From Fragilariopsis cylindrus CCMP1102 (Eukaryota > Bacillariophyta > Bacillariophyceae > Bacillariales > Bacillariaceae), in contig FMBT01000327.1 of NCBI GenBank assembly GCA_900095095.1, positions 284,098 to 348,097 on the forward strand: a stretch of DNA of 64,000 bases. The letters run 5' to 3'. This document shows positions 52,235 through 64,000 of this stretch, piece after piece. Under the pieces are notes generated by a model. The model ran no database searches. It was not told the origin of the DNA and saw only the letters and a program-made list of their open reading frames with translations. Within the stretch, counting starts at the first letter, position 1; every line of letters begins with the position of its first letter. The position numbers were made by a program, and so were the translations under genes.

Positions 52235-55200
52235 ATGTCAACTAACGTCGACGTCAGTGGCGGAGGTACGAGAGGACGTCCAATTCATTTTCCACCGAGA
52301 CAACAACCTTTGAATGAAACTCCTGATGAAACCGAACCAAGTTGCAGTTATGAAGAACGAAGTTTTTTAGCATACGATAGAGAAGAAGACGCCGTTGACG
52401 AATTCCATCGACAATTTGCGCCTTCTTCTGGAGCTGGAGGACGTCACAATAATAATAATAATAATCAGCGCAACCACAACAACAACCAACAACACGTACA
52501 CTCCGGTGTTGGTGGTGGTGGTGGTAGAACGATGGATAATACAAGCACTAGTAGTATTCCAGGTCTTGGTTCCTCTTCGTTGTTAAGAGATAATAATTAT
52601 AATAATACAAATAAAAATAGTAGCACCGTCAGTAGTGAATTCGGTGATGTTAATCCTCGCAGAAATGGAAATGGAAATGGAGGTATTATAAACAGTGGCA
52701 TCAGTGGTGGAGGTGGACGTGGCGGAAGCAATTTTTGGAAGACAACGACTAGACAAACCAGTCGTACTAGTCGTGCTAGTAGCAGTAGTGGTGGGGTAGC
52801 GGTAGTGGTAGAGCTTTGGGAGGAGGAACAGGAAGACTCCGTAGCAGTGATCAAACAACGGCACAACAAAGATATGCTGACGTTGACATTGACATTGACA
52901 ATAAAAACTCACGCTCAAATTCCTTTTCGAAGAAGAATAACAGCATTCACAAAATGAAAACAATACTATCGTCCGGGCCGAAAATGTTTGGAGCCACTAG
53001 GAAGCCTACGAGGGAGGCAGCGAACGATAATCAACAACATGGTATTAATGTTATATCATCACCGAAAAATCAAAAGCAGCAACAGCAACAGCAACAACGA
53101 TCATCACCACCCGTTCATCCATTCCACCATAGTGCTTCCGCATCCAGCTTGGGAAGTACCGGCTCAAACAGCGCTGAAGCTCGGTTAAAGAGTAAACAAC
53201 GTGACGAGGTACGGCGCTTAAAGCTTGACGCACAACAACAACTAGGCGTAGACGGCGGGATCGTTGATAATGGTTATTATACAGAGGTTCCAACCGTGAA
53301 CAGCAACATAAACATCAATAGAGACAACCGAAATAGTTATAATTATGACAATGGCAATGGCAATGGCAATGGCAATAATGTTCAAGTATCGAGTGGTCAT
53401 AATACAACGATGAGTGCGTTAGAAGAAGAGATGTCCAGTGATGTGTATACAACAGATGATAGTTATAACACCTACGATAACTCGGTGGATAATGATGGTT
53501 CTCATACCTTCTTGCATTCCAACTTGGCGGACGACCGGACCAACCATAACAACCAAATTAATGCACTAAACAGCAACATCCATCGTATTACTACTCCACC
53601 GTCGTACCAACAACAACACAACCAATATATCTCAATATGCTTCCGCTGCGGATGCAGCTGCGGCAGCAGTTTCTGAGCGTCGTCGTTCCAGCGGCGGCGA
53701 CAACGACAACAGCAATCGTGGAGACGACAGGGCACATTTATTGACGCAAATATAAATAATAACACACGACAACAGTCTACTGCATCTTCGTCGTCACAGC
53801 AGCAGCATCAAAATCAGCATCAAATACCTGTAGTTTTTGCGCCCGCATCCCCTTATTACTGCGATAACACCGATAGTCGATCGACGACTAGCACTTTAAG
53901 TGATCTGTCAATCTCCGAGAATAACGGTCACCAGCATCACGCCAATCAACATCAACACCACTACTATAACAGCAGCAAGAATAACAACAATAATACGGGG
54001 ACGATGACACGTGGTATCGATAGAGGCAGTAGTAAGATTGGCAGCGACGCCAACGCCTCTAATAGTCTTCTACAGGGCAACCCGGTACCAAGCCGTTCTT
54101 TTGCTTCTTCTGGTAAGCTGATCCCGCATCACCAACAGCAGCAACACTTTTCTAACGCAAATGGAGGCGACCTAAGCGGTTCGAGAATTACTGGTGGGAT
54201 AGTAGAGCCTTTCTCTCTAATCGACAATAGTAGTACAGCCTTTGGTGGTGGTGCTGGCAACGTCAGCGACAACCATAATCAGAATATTAGCATCGGTAGC
54301 ACACCAAAGGACGAAAACCATACCACTATTGCAACCTCAACAACTACCACCTCAATTGGTGGTGGTGATGGCGATGGTGCTCGTCGTCTACAAGCCGCTG
54401 ATCACATCAGACACAGTGGCGGCAGTAGTGGTGATACCGCAAACAATAACGCCCAGAGAAGCTCGACGAACGACACACAGCTACAGAACAAAATTGCATT
54501 GCTACTAGACGCATGCGAAACAATCCGATTTCCTTTCAAAAGGAAACTGATTCTGAATTCATTGCACATGACAGCAGCTGATATACCCGTGAAGGATTTG
54601 TTCGGAACAGTTTTGGGGCAATCGTTATACAAACTATCGATGTCGGGCAACCGGTTATCAACCGTCCCTAGAAAATTGGTCACGTGTTTGCCTTCTCTCA
54701 AATCGTTGGACATATCCCAGTGCGAGATACATCAGCTGCCGGAGCGATGGAATTTGCCGCAATTGAAACGATTAAACCTGTCACACAATCGTCTAACCGA
54801 CTTTCCTGAAGAGGTACGTTTAACACACACCACACACACCACAGCAAAAATTGAATCAATCAATGTTGACGTGTTTTGATACCGTGCTAGCCGTTCGTTT
54901 TTGCCAACGAAATGGAATGGAATCACTTCGTGTCCTAATCGCATTTTTCTTTCTTGTCGTATTTTTTATCGTCCCTCACAGACTATGTTGGAAGGACTCT
55001 TAGAATTACAAGATTTGAATTTGTACGGGAATAAGATTTCGGTGATAGTGGTTCCCCACAATCCAAAGTTGCTTGCTCGATTAGAGATATTGAATTTAGG
55101 TTACAACGATCTCGCATATCTACCGGAAGAATTAGACCGCCTAAAAACACTTAAAACACTCAAAGTAATGAACAATTTTTTGGAAAGAATTCCTATGCGA

Positions 55201-58200
55201 GTCTGTAATATGGATATCAAGACAATTGACGTGTCGAGTAATCCTGTTATTCAACCACCGATTGAAACTTGTGAACGAGGTATTGGTAGCATGAAACGCT
55301 ACTATCATTGTCTCAGTATGGAGGACCAATCCAAACCGAATGCGTTAGAAGCGTTGCAATCCAAAGCGGCGCGTCATTCTAAAAACCAGTCCAAATCGAA
55401 AATGGTTGGCGGGGTTGGGTTGAGCTTGAATTTCTCCAAACCAAAACGTAGGATGCAAGTCGGTTTGGGACGGAGGCATTCCAGCGACACAGACAGTTCA
55501 CACTCTTCCACATCTAAATCTATACCACAGAAATTACAATCGTCCCCATCCAGTCAGAATCGACGGGATGACCTTCTTAAGTCGAAATCATTGTCGACCA
55601 ATTCTGATAATCGTGCGTCGATAGCAATGCATGATCCATCAGTCAATAAACTGCCAAAACGATCACAAAGCCTGCAAGATCCAATTACAGAAGAAGCTTC
55701 GTTACAGCAAGATATAGAAACATCAACCAAAAGCTCCCCTTCAACACGATACTCTCCAGAGCAAAATTCTTACACGGTTTCCTCCAGTCAGAGTTGGTAC
55801 CGGAGATAGAATCTAGCAATGTGGCCGGTGATACCGGCCAAGTGACTATAAATGATACCCTAAAGGTAATTTTTGTTGGGATGGCTATGGCCGGGAAGAC
55901 ATCCATGATCAAACGACTCATCGAGGGAGAAGATGCTGCCATCCCGAAACGAGATGAGCGAACGATTGGCGTTGACATATACGAATGGGACCCTGCTGTT
56001 GATAAGCGATATGAACATATCGACAGTCGGATACAGTTACAAGACAAAGAATTGGAGGAGGTTTGTGGAAATACCAACGTGAAATTTAGCGTATGGGACT
56101 TCGCTGGGCAGCACGTTTACCATGCCACCCACGAACTATTCTTTTCCCCACGTGCCCTATATGTCCTAGTATGGGATATGGGGGCAACAAATCCAGCGAC
56201 CAAAAAACGTGTAAAAAACGCGGACAATAGCTCCAACGATCTTTTGGCGCCTTTAAACTAGGTTACGATTCTGATGATGGGTTTTCTGACTCAGATGACG
56301 ATGATTTTATCAGCGAAGAGGAAGCGCGAAGAGCGGATCGAGCCCTGGAAAGAGATATTGATGAAAAAGTTCAGTTTTGGGTAAATTGCATACAGTCCAG
56401 TGTTCCGGGTGCTGCCATTTTGCCAGTTGCTAGTTTTGACGACCTATTTGAGGAAAATGACCATTACGAAGCCAAACGAAGGTGCGGCATCCTTAAAAAA
56501 CGACTCTTAAAACATGAAGCTCTTCGCATCCAAGGCATCAAGGATCGTTTAAAAGAATACACTGAACAGAACAGAGCTAATGACGCGCCTGCTCTGCGTT
56601 TGCGCAAATTACTTGGATCTTACACTCGCCCTAAAATAATTTTTGGTAACGATGGAGAGGATTGTGTTGTTAGAGTCAGCGGGACGAAGTACACTGGATT
56701 TGCGCAATTGACCGAGAAGATCAACAATATTGCAACCGGTCGAGATACGGCGAAAGATCGATATCCAATTTTTCGTGGTCACGTCGGTGCGCGTATTCCT
56801 CGCATGCGTTTGAAGGTCTTAGATGCCGTGCGAAGAATGAGAGATCGTTTTAAGGTAGTCGAATGGGGTTACTTTTTAGAAGAATTACGAAAGTATGACA
56901 TTACATGCGCAGAAAATGTTAGGGATGCTCTCTATTTCTTGACAAATATTGGTGAGCTCTCATATTTTGGTGATGTTTTACCAGATCGAGCACAGCACAA
57001 CCTCGCGGTACAACTAGAGAAACCAAATACCACTCGTTGCGACGGTCGTTGCAACGATGAGGACGACGACGATTATGACGATGACATTGACGTTGATGGG
57101 ACTTCTAACAAGTCTTCAACTGGAACGAACAGTGCAGTTCCAACGGCAGAAAATAGTTCGTATCAACTGATGATCACCTTTCGGGTGGGCTCTCGCAATT
57201 TATATTTCTCAATCCGAGGTGGCTTGTGGCGGCAGTCGCTTGTATTCTCCGTCATGATCTAGATCGCGAGATTAAAGAAACAAGGCGTACATTAGACATG
57301 TTCACAACAAGCAGTCCGTTCTAATACTTTTAACGAAGCTAATATGAATTGTCCAGTAATTACAGCAGAAGATGCATGTATGCTATGGCAGGCCAAGCGA
57401 TTTACAAAAAAAGCAGCACAACGTGCAGAAGAATATTCAAACGAAATGAAAATGAAGCCCTTTGAATTTCTACAATTACTCTTGGTACGGTTTAGAGTAT
57501 TTATTCCAATGATCTTTGCATTGAAAAGGCTTTCTGGGCGGAAAAGAATATTCGCGTCAGTCATTGGGCGAATCACAAACTCCGGATATTATAACGATTG
57601 TGGATCCGCTTCTGATGGTAAAGATTCGCTTCAATCGACATATTTCTTTTTACCTAGTCTACTCGGTCCAGGAGAACCAACTGAAGCCTGGACGTACAAG
57701 AGCACAGATTCTTGGAAGGCTACCCTGTGTCATTCTATTTATTTCCAGACGGAGTTCCGCCAGGATTGATGGAGCGAATTACAGCCTCTGTATTGAGCGA
57801 CCTATATGCTATGTCTCACACAAAAGGTTCAGGTGCAAAGCGTCGGCAGCTTGCGTATGAAGGTAATATCACGGTAAAAGAGGTTATTTGCTGGCGCACT
57901 GCATTTATTGTAAAGCTTGGAATGCAGGTCCAGTCATCAAATGGGGAGCAAAAAGAAAGTATCGTCGAAATTTTCACGGCTCTTGTGGACAGAGATTCTA
58001 ATGTTTGCGTCGGATCCGATCAGATGTCCGTCGGGTCGATGCGCCTCGTAACAAGCGGTAAAGGGCAAGAAGGCAATGGAGGTAGTAAGATCTGGATGGG
58101 TGGTTATTGGGTAGTTGTTAAGGCGGCGATAAGGGTCATGGAAGAATACAGTTGTCTAGAGTTTGAAAAGCAAGGTTTCTGTCCAGAATGTCTGTCGAAG

Positions 58201-59237
58201 AAAGGCGTGAGCGAGGCTAGTTGCTGGGACTTTAATTTCATTCGCAGGAGAGTCTTGCAAGGTGATCTCACACTTCGATGCCGCCATGGTCATAATGTTG
58301 ATATTAGACTAGTTGACCCTTATTCTAGGTTTTATCGATCCAAGAGTGTTACGAAGGGGGAGATATTCAGACTGAACCTGTCGTCCCAATCAACGAGATT
58401 TTGCGAAGTGTGGTGGTTGTCGGATTGTGGAACGGAAAAACTGGAAAAGTTGTTCGTGTCGGATCCGGCTTCATTGCCGACAAGAAACGCGGCTTAATTG
58501 TAACAGCGGCTCACACGTTAATGAATATTTGGGGCGAGAAAAGCACCCCTTTCGGTGAAAACTACTACGGAATGCGACAAGGAAAGGTTGTCATAGGAAT
58601 AATTCCTCGAAAGAAGGGGGAAAAATCGGGAACAGAGGCGGTCTTTCGATACTTTGCAAAGATAGTAGCAAAGGATCCAGAAATCGATGAAGGCACATGT
58701 CATCTCGATGCTTGCGTTCTACGCATCACAACGAGGATGGAAAATGATATCGGAGGCGCTGGGGAAGGATGTGGCGATCAAATAGAACATCTTCTCTTGA
58801 ATAACCCCCACGCTATCAAACAAGAAAAGCTACAGCAACTGAAAATAACGGACAAGTGTGAATTGGACGAGCAAGTGAGGATTGTAGGTTACAATCAAGG
58901 AGGAGAAGGTCTGATGGGCCCTGGTGTGAGTTTGAATCGATACGCTGACTTCGCTAGAGGGTACGTGTGTAAAAAGTTCGCCGGAGGCGAAGTTAGCAAC
59001 AACAACGACGGGAACGGACACCAACAACAGCCGGTTCGTCATCGTTTCAAACCACGTGAAGAAATTGTCATCATTTGCCCAACAATCGGCGGTCACAGTG
59101 GCGGACCTTGCATTAACCAGCAAGGAGAAGTGATCGGGATTCTGAGTCGCGCGGACCCGGCTGAGAACCAAAGATGTTACCTCGTACCGACGTACGAGTG
59201 GCGATCCCTTCTTCGAAGAGCCAAGAAAATTCTCTGA
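52235..59237 (+). CDS. Roco protein: LRR-Roc-COR with a C-terminal trypsin-like protease; about nine frame breaks
   Basis: Two exons, 52235-54813 and 54982-59237. About 750 N-terminal residues are Asn/Gly/Gln-rich. LRRs follow (LKSLDISQCEIHQLPERW, LKRLNLSHNRLTDFPEE, LEILNLGYNDLAYLPEEL). The Roc GTPase has a P-loop GMAMAGKTS and a switch-II WDFAGQ. COR has VEWGYFLEELRKY and FLPSLLGPGEP, then a Cys/His block (CPECL...CRHGH). The last 280 residues are a serine protease fold: VGSGFIAD, LIVTAAHTL (His), CHLDACVLRI (Asp), GGHSGGPC (Ser). Frame changes lie near 52795, 53640, 53750, 55795, 56245, 57205, 57315, 57740 and 58370. Seven need one added base and two one removed, after which the spliced length is divisible by three (2280 codons). 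No kinase domain is seen. I infer a GTPase-regulated protease, if the locus is intact. Confidence 0.72.
54814..54981 (+). other. intron within the LRR region of the Roco gene
   Basis: Donor GAG|GTACGTTTAA, acceptor CCTCACAG|ACTATG. The 168-bp intron is divisible by three, but removing it restores the LRR spacing (DFPEE + TMLEGLLELQDLNLYGN). It contains a CACACCACACAC run. Confidence 0.8.
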
Positions 59238-61488
59238 AGGATTATTTTCTCTCTTTTATTGTGAACGGAGATGGACTGCTAGAATTGTATCAAAGATAAC
59301 ATATTATAATACTATACTCAACATTTATTCTGCATATATAACTTGTTTTTTATTGGAGTAGCTGCACGTGCCGCTTCTCAAGAAAGGCTAGTGCGAGACA
59401 ACGGTCGACCTGCAAATATTGTTTAGAGCTATGGTCATGCTCGTTCTTCAACAGTTAAAAGAATGTGCCATTCACATTCTTCCATTGACTACAATAATTA
59501 AGCAGGCTTTCTCAGACCTCATGCAGTAATCTTTTTGTTCTAGATTACATATATCTCCTTTTCTTTGTAATATTCCATAGTTGCTCACAATGATATAGCA
59601 CACTTGACACCCTTGTGAACTTATGCAATTGTATTACCTGATGCTACACAAGTAATTGGGATTTGTAAACTTGAATAAGATCCAGTACTATAAGCGTCAC
59701 ATACTTGTACACCTTTAACATGACCAGATCATACAACATACCTCTAAAAAACCAAAACGCATTATCTGGATATTTTACTCCAAAAAATAATGAATCCATA
59801 AAATTAAATCAATTTGAGATAGGCATATTAGTTTTTCTTTTATTGACCACTACCACAGACTATTCTATGACAGTACGTACCACTATAGTAGTTTTTATAA
59901 ATGAACACAGATTAATTTCATACTGTGACAAATTCAAATACCTTGGTGCTCCCGTGTAAAGCACTTGTCATAAGTTTTACTCTGGCAAGAATAGAAAAGT
60001 AGCTATACATTTATCTAGAACACCATGTTTGGTGTATGTATGTGTATTTAATTTTGCTTTTGCAGTAGGAGTGTTGCAAATTCTCAGGGATATTCATACT
60101 GACTATAACAAACCGTTTTAAAATTACACCGGTGCTAAATATATCTACTTGTATCTGTTAACAGCTGTTAATCCTGTTACTGCTTATCTTGCTGAGATCA
60201 GTTACACTGTTAAAATGGGGAAGAGCAATAATATAGGACCATAAATATTTTGATCTTCTACTGTAAAAGGCAGGACCCTGCCATTTCTGCACTTATACAT
60301 GTATTGCATACCAACCCTCCAGGCCAGGTAGCGTAGCGTAGCGTAGCGTACAAGAAAAGAAATCATTATTTACAATGATCTTGTACATAACTGTGTACAA
60401 AGTAATGCATGCTACTTGTTGTGCTAATAATACTGTTCTACTTGTGAACAGATTGTGAAGTAAGAAGCTCACTTCTTCTTGATTAATTGACATTGATCTC
60501 TTGCTGTCTTTGAAAGAGACATGTTTACGCTGACTGGTTTACATCATCTAATTGCGGATTTAGTTAGGATCTTGACTGAAGACTATGCTTTGTTGGATCA
60601 AAGTCTTCAAAGACTGAATGTGAAACAAAGAGAGCTCATAGTACTATTGTATTTTTCATGGAAGATTTTTTATTTCTTTTATGAGACATATTTTATTATT
60701 ATTTGTCATTATTTGTTTTCTAATTATAAGGCTTAAAATTTAGATAAGATATTCTTCTATGCATGGAGTCCTTTCGAAGCACAATCAACAACAGCAAGAA
60801 CGACAGGAACAACAGCAAGACCTTCCATATTTCTTTATAGTTAAAACTGATCTCCTTATATTTAATAATAGTCAAGTCATTTTCATTTAAGGAAATCAAA
60901 ACAGCACTGACAGAAAAGCAACAAAAACAACAACAGCAACAACAGCAACAACATTATCATGGAAAACAACAACACCAATTCCATCCTGAACAACAGTAAA
61001 AACATCAGGCCTTCAAACAGGAACATCACAATATGGAAAGAAGGGTGATATCTATTGTTCTAAAGCTTACTCTTGTTGCTTGGGGTGTTTTCCTTTTGTA
61101 AATAGAGATGCACTGAGTAGAATATCTCTTTGTATACATTATTGCTGCGTTCTACTACTACCTGTTCTGGAACACCAAGATGATCACCAAGACCCTGTTC
61201 ATGCGCAAGTTAGTAGTCCATCAACACTCACCACAATGGATTGATAATCTATGGTACCACTTTGTGTTCATATACTTGTACAATTATTGTCTATTGCTTT
61301 GTCTCAAGCTTTTGCAGTTAAAATTTGATGCTCAACATGGTCTGATATCTAGATGCGTAAAAATACTTATCAATAATTGGTTACTACTGATGAGTCAAAC
61401 ACTTACCAGTAATTTGTCACTATTGGTTGGTGTAATGATGATTCAACCATTTCCTAATAGTTGATAAGTTTCACAAACAATCGATGAT
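59238..61488. other. gene-poor region left of the retrotransposon
   Basis: 2.25 kb without a supported gene. It holds the second copy of the dispersed repeat (59334-59413), a GTAGC run at 60331-60350 and a CAACAG-rich stretch at about 60785-60990. Plus-strand frames at 60521-60736 and 61180-61464 have ATGs but read as hydrophobic, AT-driven sequence. Confidence 0.5.
59334..59413. repeat. dispersed repeat, copy 2
   Basis: ATATATAACTTGTT, an AGCTGC..GCCGC middle, then AGAAAGGCTAGTGCGAGACA and ACGGTCGACCTGC, collinear with 17279-17363. Only the outer blocks are well conserved. Confidence 0.55.
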
Positions 61489-62274
61489 TGTTGAAACGGG
61501 TTCAGTATCAAATAGGATTTGATATTCAGACAATCTTACTCTTCGGTCTTGTAAGATTCTGCTATGACGGTAAGAAAAGATACTCTCGATTCTTATAGAC
61601 TGGTTGCGATGTTCTACCAGGATACTCTCCCTTTTAGAATGCTGAAAGTTCTTCCGAACAATGTTCACTCTGTAAATGTAGATATTTCTATTATCTTTCC
61701 AGACAACGATATGTTCAAACGCAAAAGTTGTTATTAACACACTTGTTTAATTAGTCTATGGTTATTACAATTTCTCAACAATAAAAGACAGTAATTGTTC
61801 ATTTCTCGTAATCGAGGTAATTCTGCTCTTTTCTTCGTATTTTAGTATTGCGGTTTCCAGTAACCCTGCATACAACTTTCTGTTCCTAACTCACTTCGCC
61901 TCAATGCATATATATCGCATTAGCGGTTCAAAGGTGGACATCGACATCTGTTCGACTTCCATATGTATAACACTCTTCATAATCGTGTTCTATGTATTCG
62001 GACACTCTTCCTAATCGTGTTCCGATTTGTATAAATATACCTAAGCACTTCTCTTATTTGCGCTCGGTTCCAATTGCTTCGACAACTGCTTCGACAGTCA
62101 CTTCAACTCCAACAGTACGATGTTGGCTTTTAGCTAACTTTCGGTTCTCTTTTATCTCAATAATGCATACACGTGCATTCTCACTCACTAATCTGATCGC
62201 GCTTGTATTTCTACTCCGCGGGGCTTATGTACGACATATGACTCCTACGCTTGAGTACTATGTATAATTTAACA
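61489..62274 (-). repeat. 3' LTR of the copia element
   Basis: On the minus strand it begins TGTTAAATTATAC directly after the polypurine tract and ends GAACCCGTTTCAACA, so the termini are the inverted pair TGTT(A/G)AA...TT(C/T)AACA. The flank just outside reads ATGAT, a candidate 5-bp target duplication. An internal direct repeat, ACACTCTTC(A/C)TAATCGTG, occurs at about 61970 and 62003. The right end overlaps the pol stop codon by a few bases. Confidence 0.75.
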
Positions 62275-64000
62275 CTCCCCATTGATCGTAACGATTTCAT
62301 CTAACTCTGATTGAGTAATGTAGCGATCGACTTCTAATGTATCATCAAAATACAGCGCGGCCGTGTTACCTCCAAAATGAAAGATTGGACGGATCAACTC
62401 GTAAGTACTTTGGTAACCCCAATGTTTCGTAAGTATATCCGCGATATTACTTTCCGATTTGATATGTTGCAGATTAATGAAACCACTTGCAATTAAGCTT
62501 CTAACAAAGTGAAATGACAGGATGTTATGTCGTTTATGTAACTTTGCGTCAGGTATGGTTGCACTATTAATCATAGCATCATTATCTCCCCATGCGTAGT
62601 CTTCATCACCCACTGGTACTCCAAGGTATCTTAGATACTGTCGGTGATCAATGATCTGTTCGAAACAAGTTCGGCATGCTAGGAATTCCGATCCGTATGT
62701 TGCAGTCTCTGTAGTAGATTGTTTCTTGGAATACCAATCGACTGGAGTCTTGTTGTAGAAATGAACTACGCCTGTAACTGCCTTTCCGGAGAGTACGTCA
62801 TGCATTAGATTTGCATCGAAGTAATGGGTCAAAACGATTCGTTTTCCCAGTGGAGGCGGTGCATCTTTAGGGATGTCTTCAGTTGGGTTTCCATATACGG
62901 AATGGCTCCAATCGTAAGGTGGCATTGGTGGAATACCGGAATAATCTGGCTCATCAACTCGAAAGCGTAGTTTGAAATGCCTGAACTTGCATAAGAATCC
63001 GTAGATACGTTTGATTCTTTCAAGATGTCCTTTTCTTGGTTGAGCTCTGAAACTTGATAAGGTCATTACTGCCGATTGAATATCCATCGTCCTATAGAGA
63101 TTGCCCATTGCATAGCTCCTATTAATGATTGATATATCTCAATTCCGTCTTGGTCAAGGAATGCGGTTGTATCAAGCTCTGGATGGTCTCCTTTTACTAA
63201 CGGCGATCTGTACTTCTGTTTAGGCAATTCCTTGAAGACTTGCTTGTAGGCATCTTCCATCTTATCGACGTACCGACCTGGGTTCATACATAGAACTCCA
63301 TCAGAGTCTCTTTCAAATCCACATCCTAAGTGGAAGTTAACTTCTCCTGAACCTTTCAGTTTGAAGTTGTACGGTGCTGACGACAGCTGCTCGAGGAACT
63401 CTAACGGGTTCTCCATAATAATGCATAGGTCATCGACATATGTGGCCACATATTCGTACACATCTCTTGTGGGACATTTTCTCATGAAAATACTTGACTC
63501 GGCTTTAGATGGAAAGAATCCTAGGTCTCGTAGACAGTCAGATAGCAAAATGTTGAAAGCTTTTCCGCTAAGTCGTAGTCCGTAAAGAGCCTTATCGATG
63601 ATAAGAAGGTTTCCTTGTAGCTCCCCAAATTCTGGCCCTGCTTTGATACATACCTTTTCTGTGGTCTTTGCTTCAAGATAAGCATTTCCAATATCAGTAG
63701 CCCATGGAGTCATGTTGTTCAGCTCTCCTAAGAATATGCATGTACGTAAGCCACGTAATGAAACAACACCTGAGTAAACAGATTCAAGAGGTACATCCGT
63801 TAGATTACCATTAGCTACAACTCGAGCCTTGTGTCTGCCATCGTGTTTCACATCAAAGATAGTATGAACCTGAATCTTTCGATATCCTTCTGGTATCTTT
63901 GCTTCGTTGAATTTACCCTTATTCTTGAATACTGCATAGTCGGTTAGTTGCGCATGTTCCAGTACATTTGCTTCTTGCCATTTATGGTTTCCGTTCCTTG
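62269..64000 (-). CDS. copia pol (reverse transcriptase and RNase H), 5' truncated by the window, one frame break
   Basis: The frame is open from the window edge; upstream of HDGRHKARVVANG it already reads coding (VLEHAQLTDYAVF). RVT_2-type reverse transcriptase motifs are SVYSGVVSLRGLR, ATDIGNAYLEA, ALYGLRLSGKAF and the catalytic ATYVDDL. After GAMQWAISIGR one base is missing near 63080, and the frame continues DIQSAVMTLSSF. RNase H follows with VDWYSKKQSTTETATYGSEF, WGDNDAMINSA and KLHKRHNILSFHFVR, then ADILTKHWG. It stops at 62269-62271. Enzymes of element replication. Confidence 0.9.

Larger units (their letters stand above)
61489..64000 (-). mobile_element. Ty1/copia retrotransposon, 3' half with LTR, continues past the window
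   Basis: On the minus strand the element runs from the right window edge through reverse transcriptase and RNase H to a polypurine tract (AATGGGGAG) and a 786-bp LTR. Gag, protease, integrase and the 5' LTR lie outside. Copia elements of the CoDi type are common in diatom genomes, which fits the other evidence on host identity. The only obvious damage is one missing base between RT and RNase H, so the copy may be fairly young. Confidence 0.9.

Noticed and set aside
52235-59237. Calling the Roco locus a decayed pseudogene
   Set aside because: The GTPase, COR and catalytic protease motifs are all preserved, there are few or no in-frame stops inside blocks, and the indels have the same one-base pattern as in other conserved genes. 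Assembly error is more likely, though not proven.
60521-61464. Two ATG-initiated plus-strand frames left of the retrotransposon
   Set aside because: Composition is Leu/Ile/Tyr/Phe-rich, as expected from AT-rich noncoding DNA, and there are no conserved motifs.
61992-62267. Plus-strand ORF inside the LTR
   Set aside because: It lies wholly within the copia LTR, antisense to the element, and has no coding signature.

Overview
The window looks like diatom nuclear DNA (or DNA of a close stramenopile relative). It is AT-rich, with widely spaced genes on both strands and short GT-AG introns (125 to 241 bp). Its proteins are rich in Gln, Asn, Ser and Asp runs. Six predicted proteins start with a signal peptide followed by an Ala-Phe or Ala-Leu junction (e.g. 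VYA-FVVP, VDA-FVTS, CDA-FSLG), the form of the diatom plastid-targeting presequence. A Ty1/copia element lies at the right edge.

Layout. 1-21447 holds five putative plastid-targeted, apparently lineage-specific genes: 1-919(-), 1610-6955(-), 7535-13321(+), 13987-14751(+) and 17871-21447(+). Three of them share a compact domain (W...G...(G/N)HP..(P)DG...ITT..G(S/T).Y.L), three share a PYLE(E/K)(Q/R)I heptad motif, and two carry long disordered tails of spaced Ser-Pro-Phe repeats. Perfect TGACGTCA palindromes sit 279-294 bp from three of the start codons. 15175-15642(-) is a small hypothetical gene. 23213-25507(+) is a secreted 2OG-Fe(II) oxygenase/DOMON-like protein. 26014-27703(-) is a further plastid-targeted protein with an internally repeated domain. 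28306-32061(+), 32433-33547(-) and 36275-40389(-) are largely unrecognised. 34778-35698(-) is a RING-CH/TPR protein, 41132-41782(+) a NECAP protein, 42064-43768(-) a SET protein with a signal peptide, and 44044-47356(+) an F-box-like protein. 47771-48208(-) is a small secreted Cys-rich protein, 49369-51332(-) a PrpF-family isomerase, and 52235-59237(+) a Roco (LRR-Roc-COR) protein with a C-terminal trypsin-like protease. A Stowaway-like MITE lies at 51661-51885. A copia retrotransposon 3' half with its LTR lies at 61489-64000.

Many genes are broken by small indels. I count about 26 frame changes in eight loci; 19 need one extra base, and many of those fall in or next to A, T or G runs. In six of the loci I added up the corrections along the spliced gene and the total came back to a multiple of three. 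Under-called homopolymers in the assembly explain this better than decay, so the affected loci are given as single genes with the breaks described.

The candidate new system is the 1-21.4 kb group: plastid-targeted, membrane-anchored, coiled-coil or repeat scaffold proteins with a shared domain and CRE-type promoter sites. A structural role in the plastid (thylakoid, envelope or pyrenoid) is an inference from architecture, not something the sequence proves.
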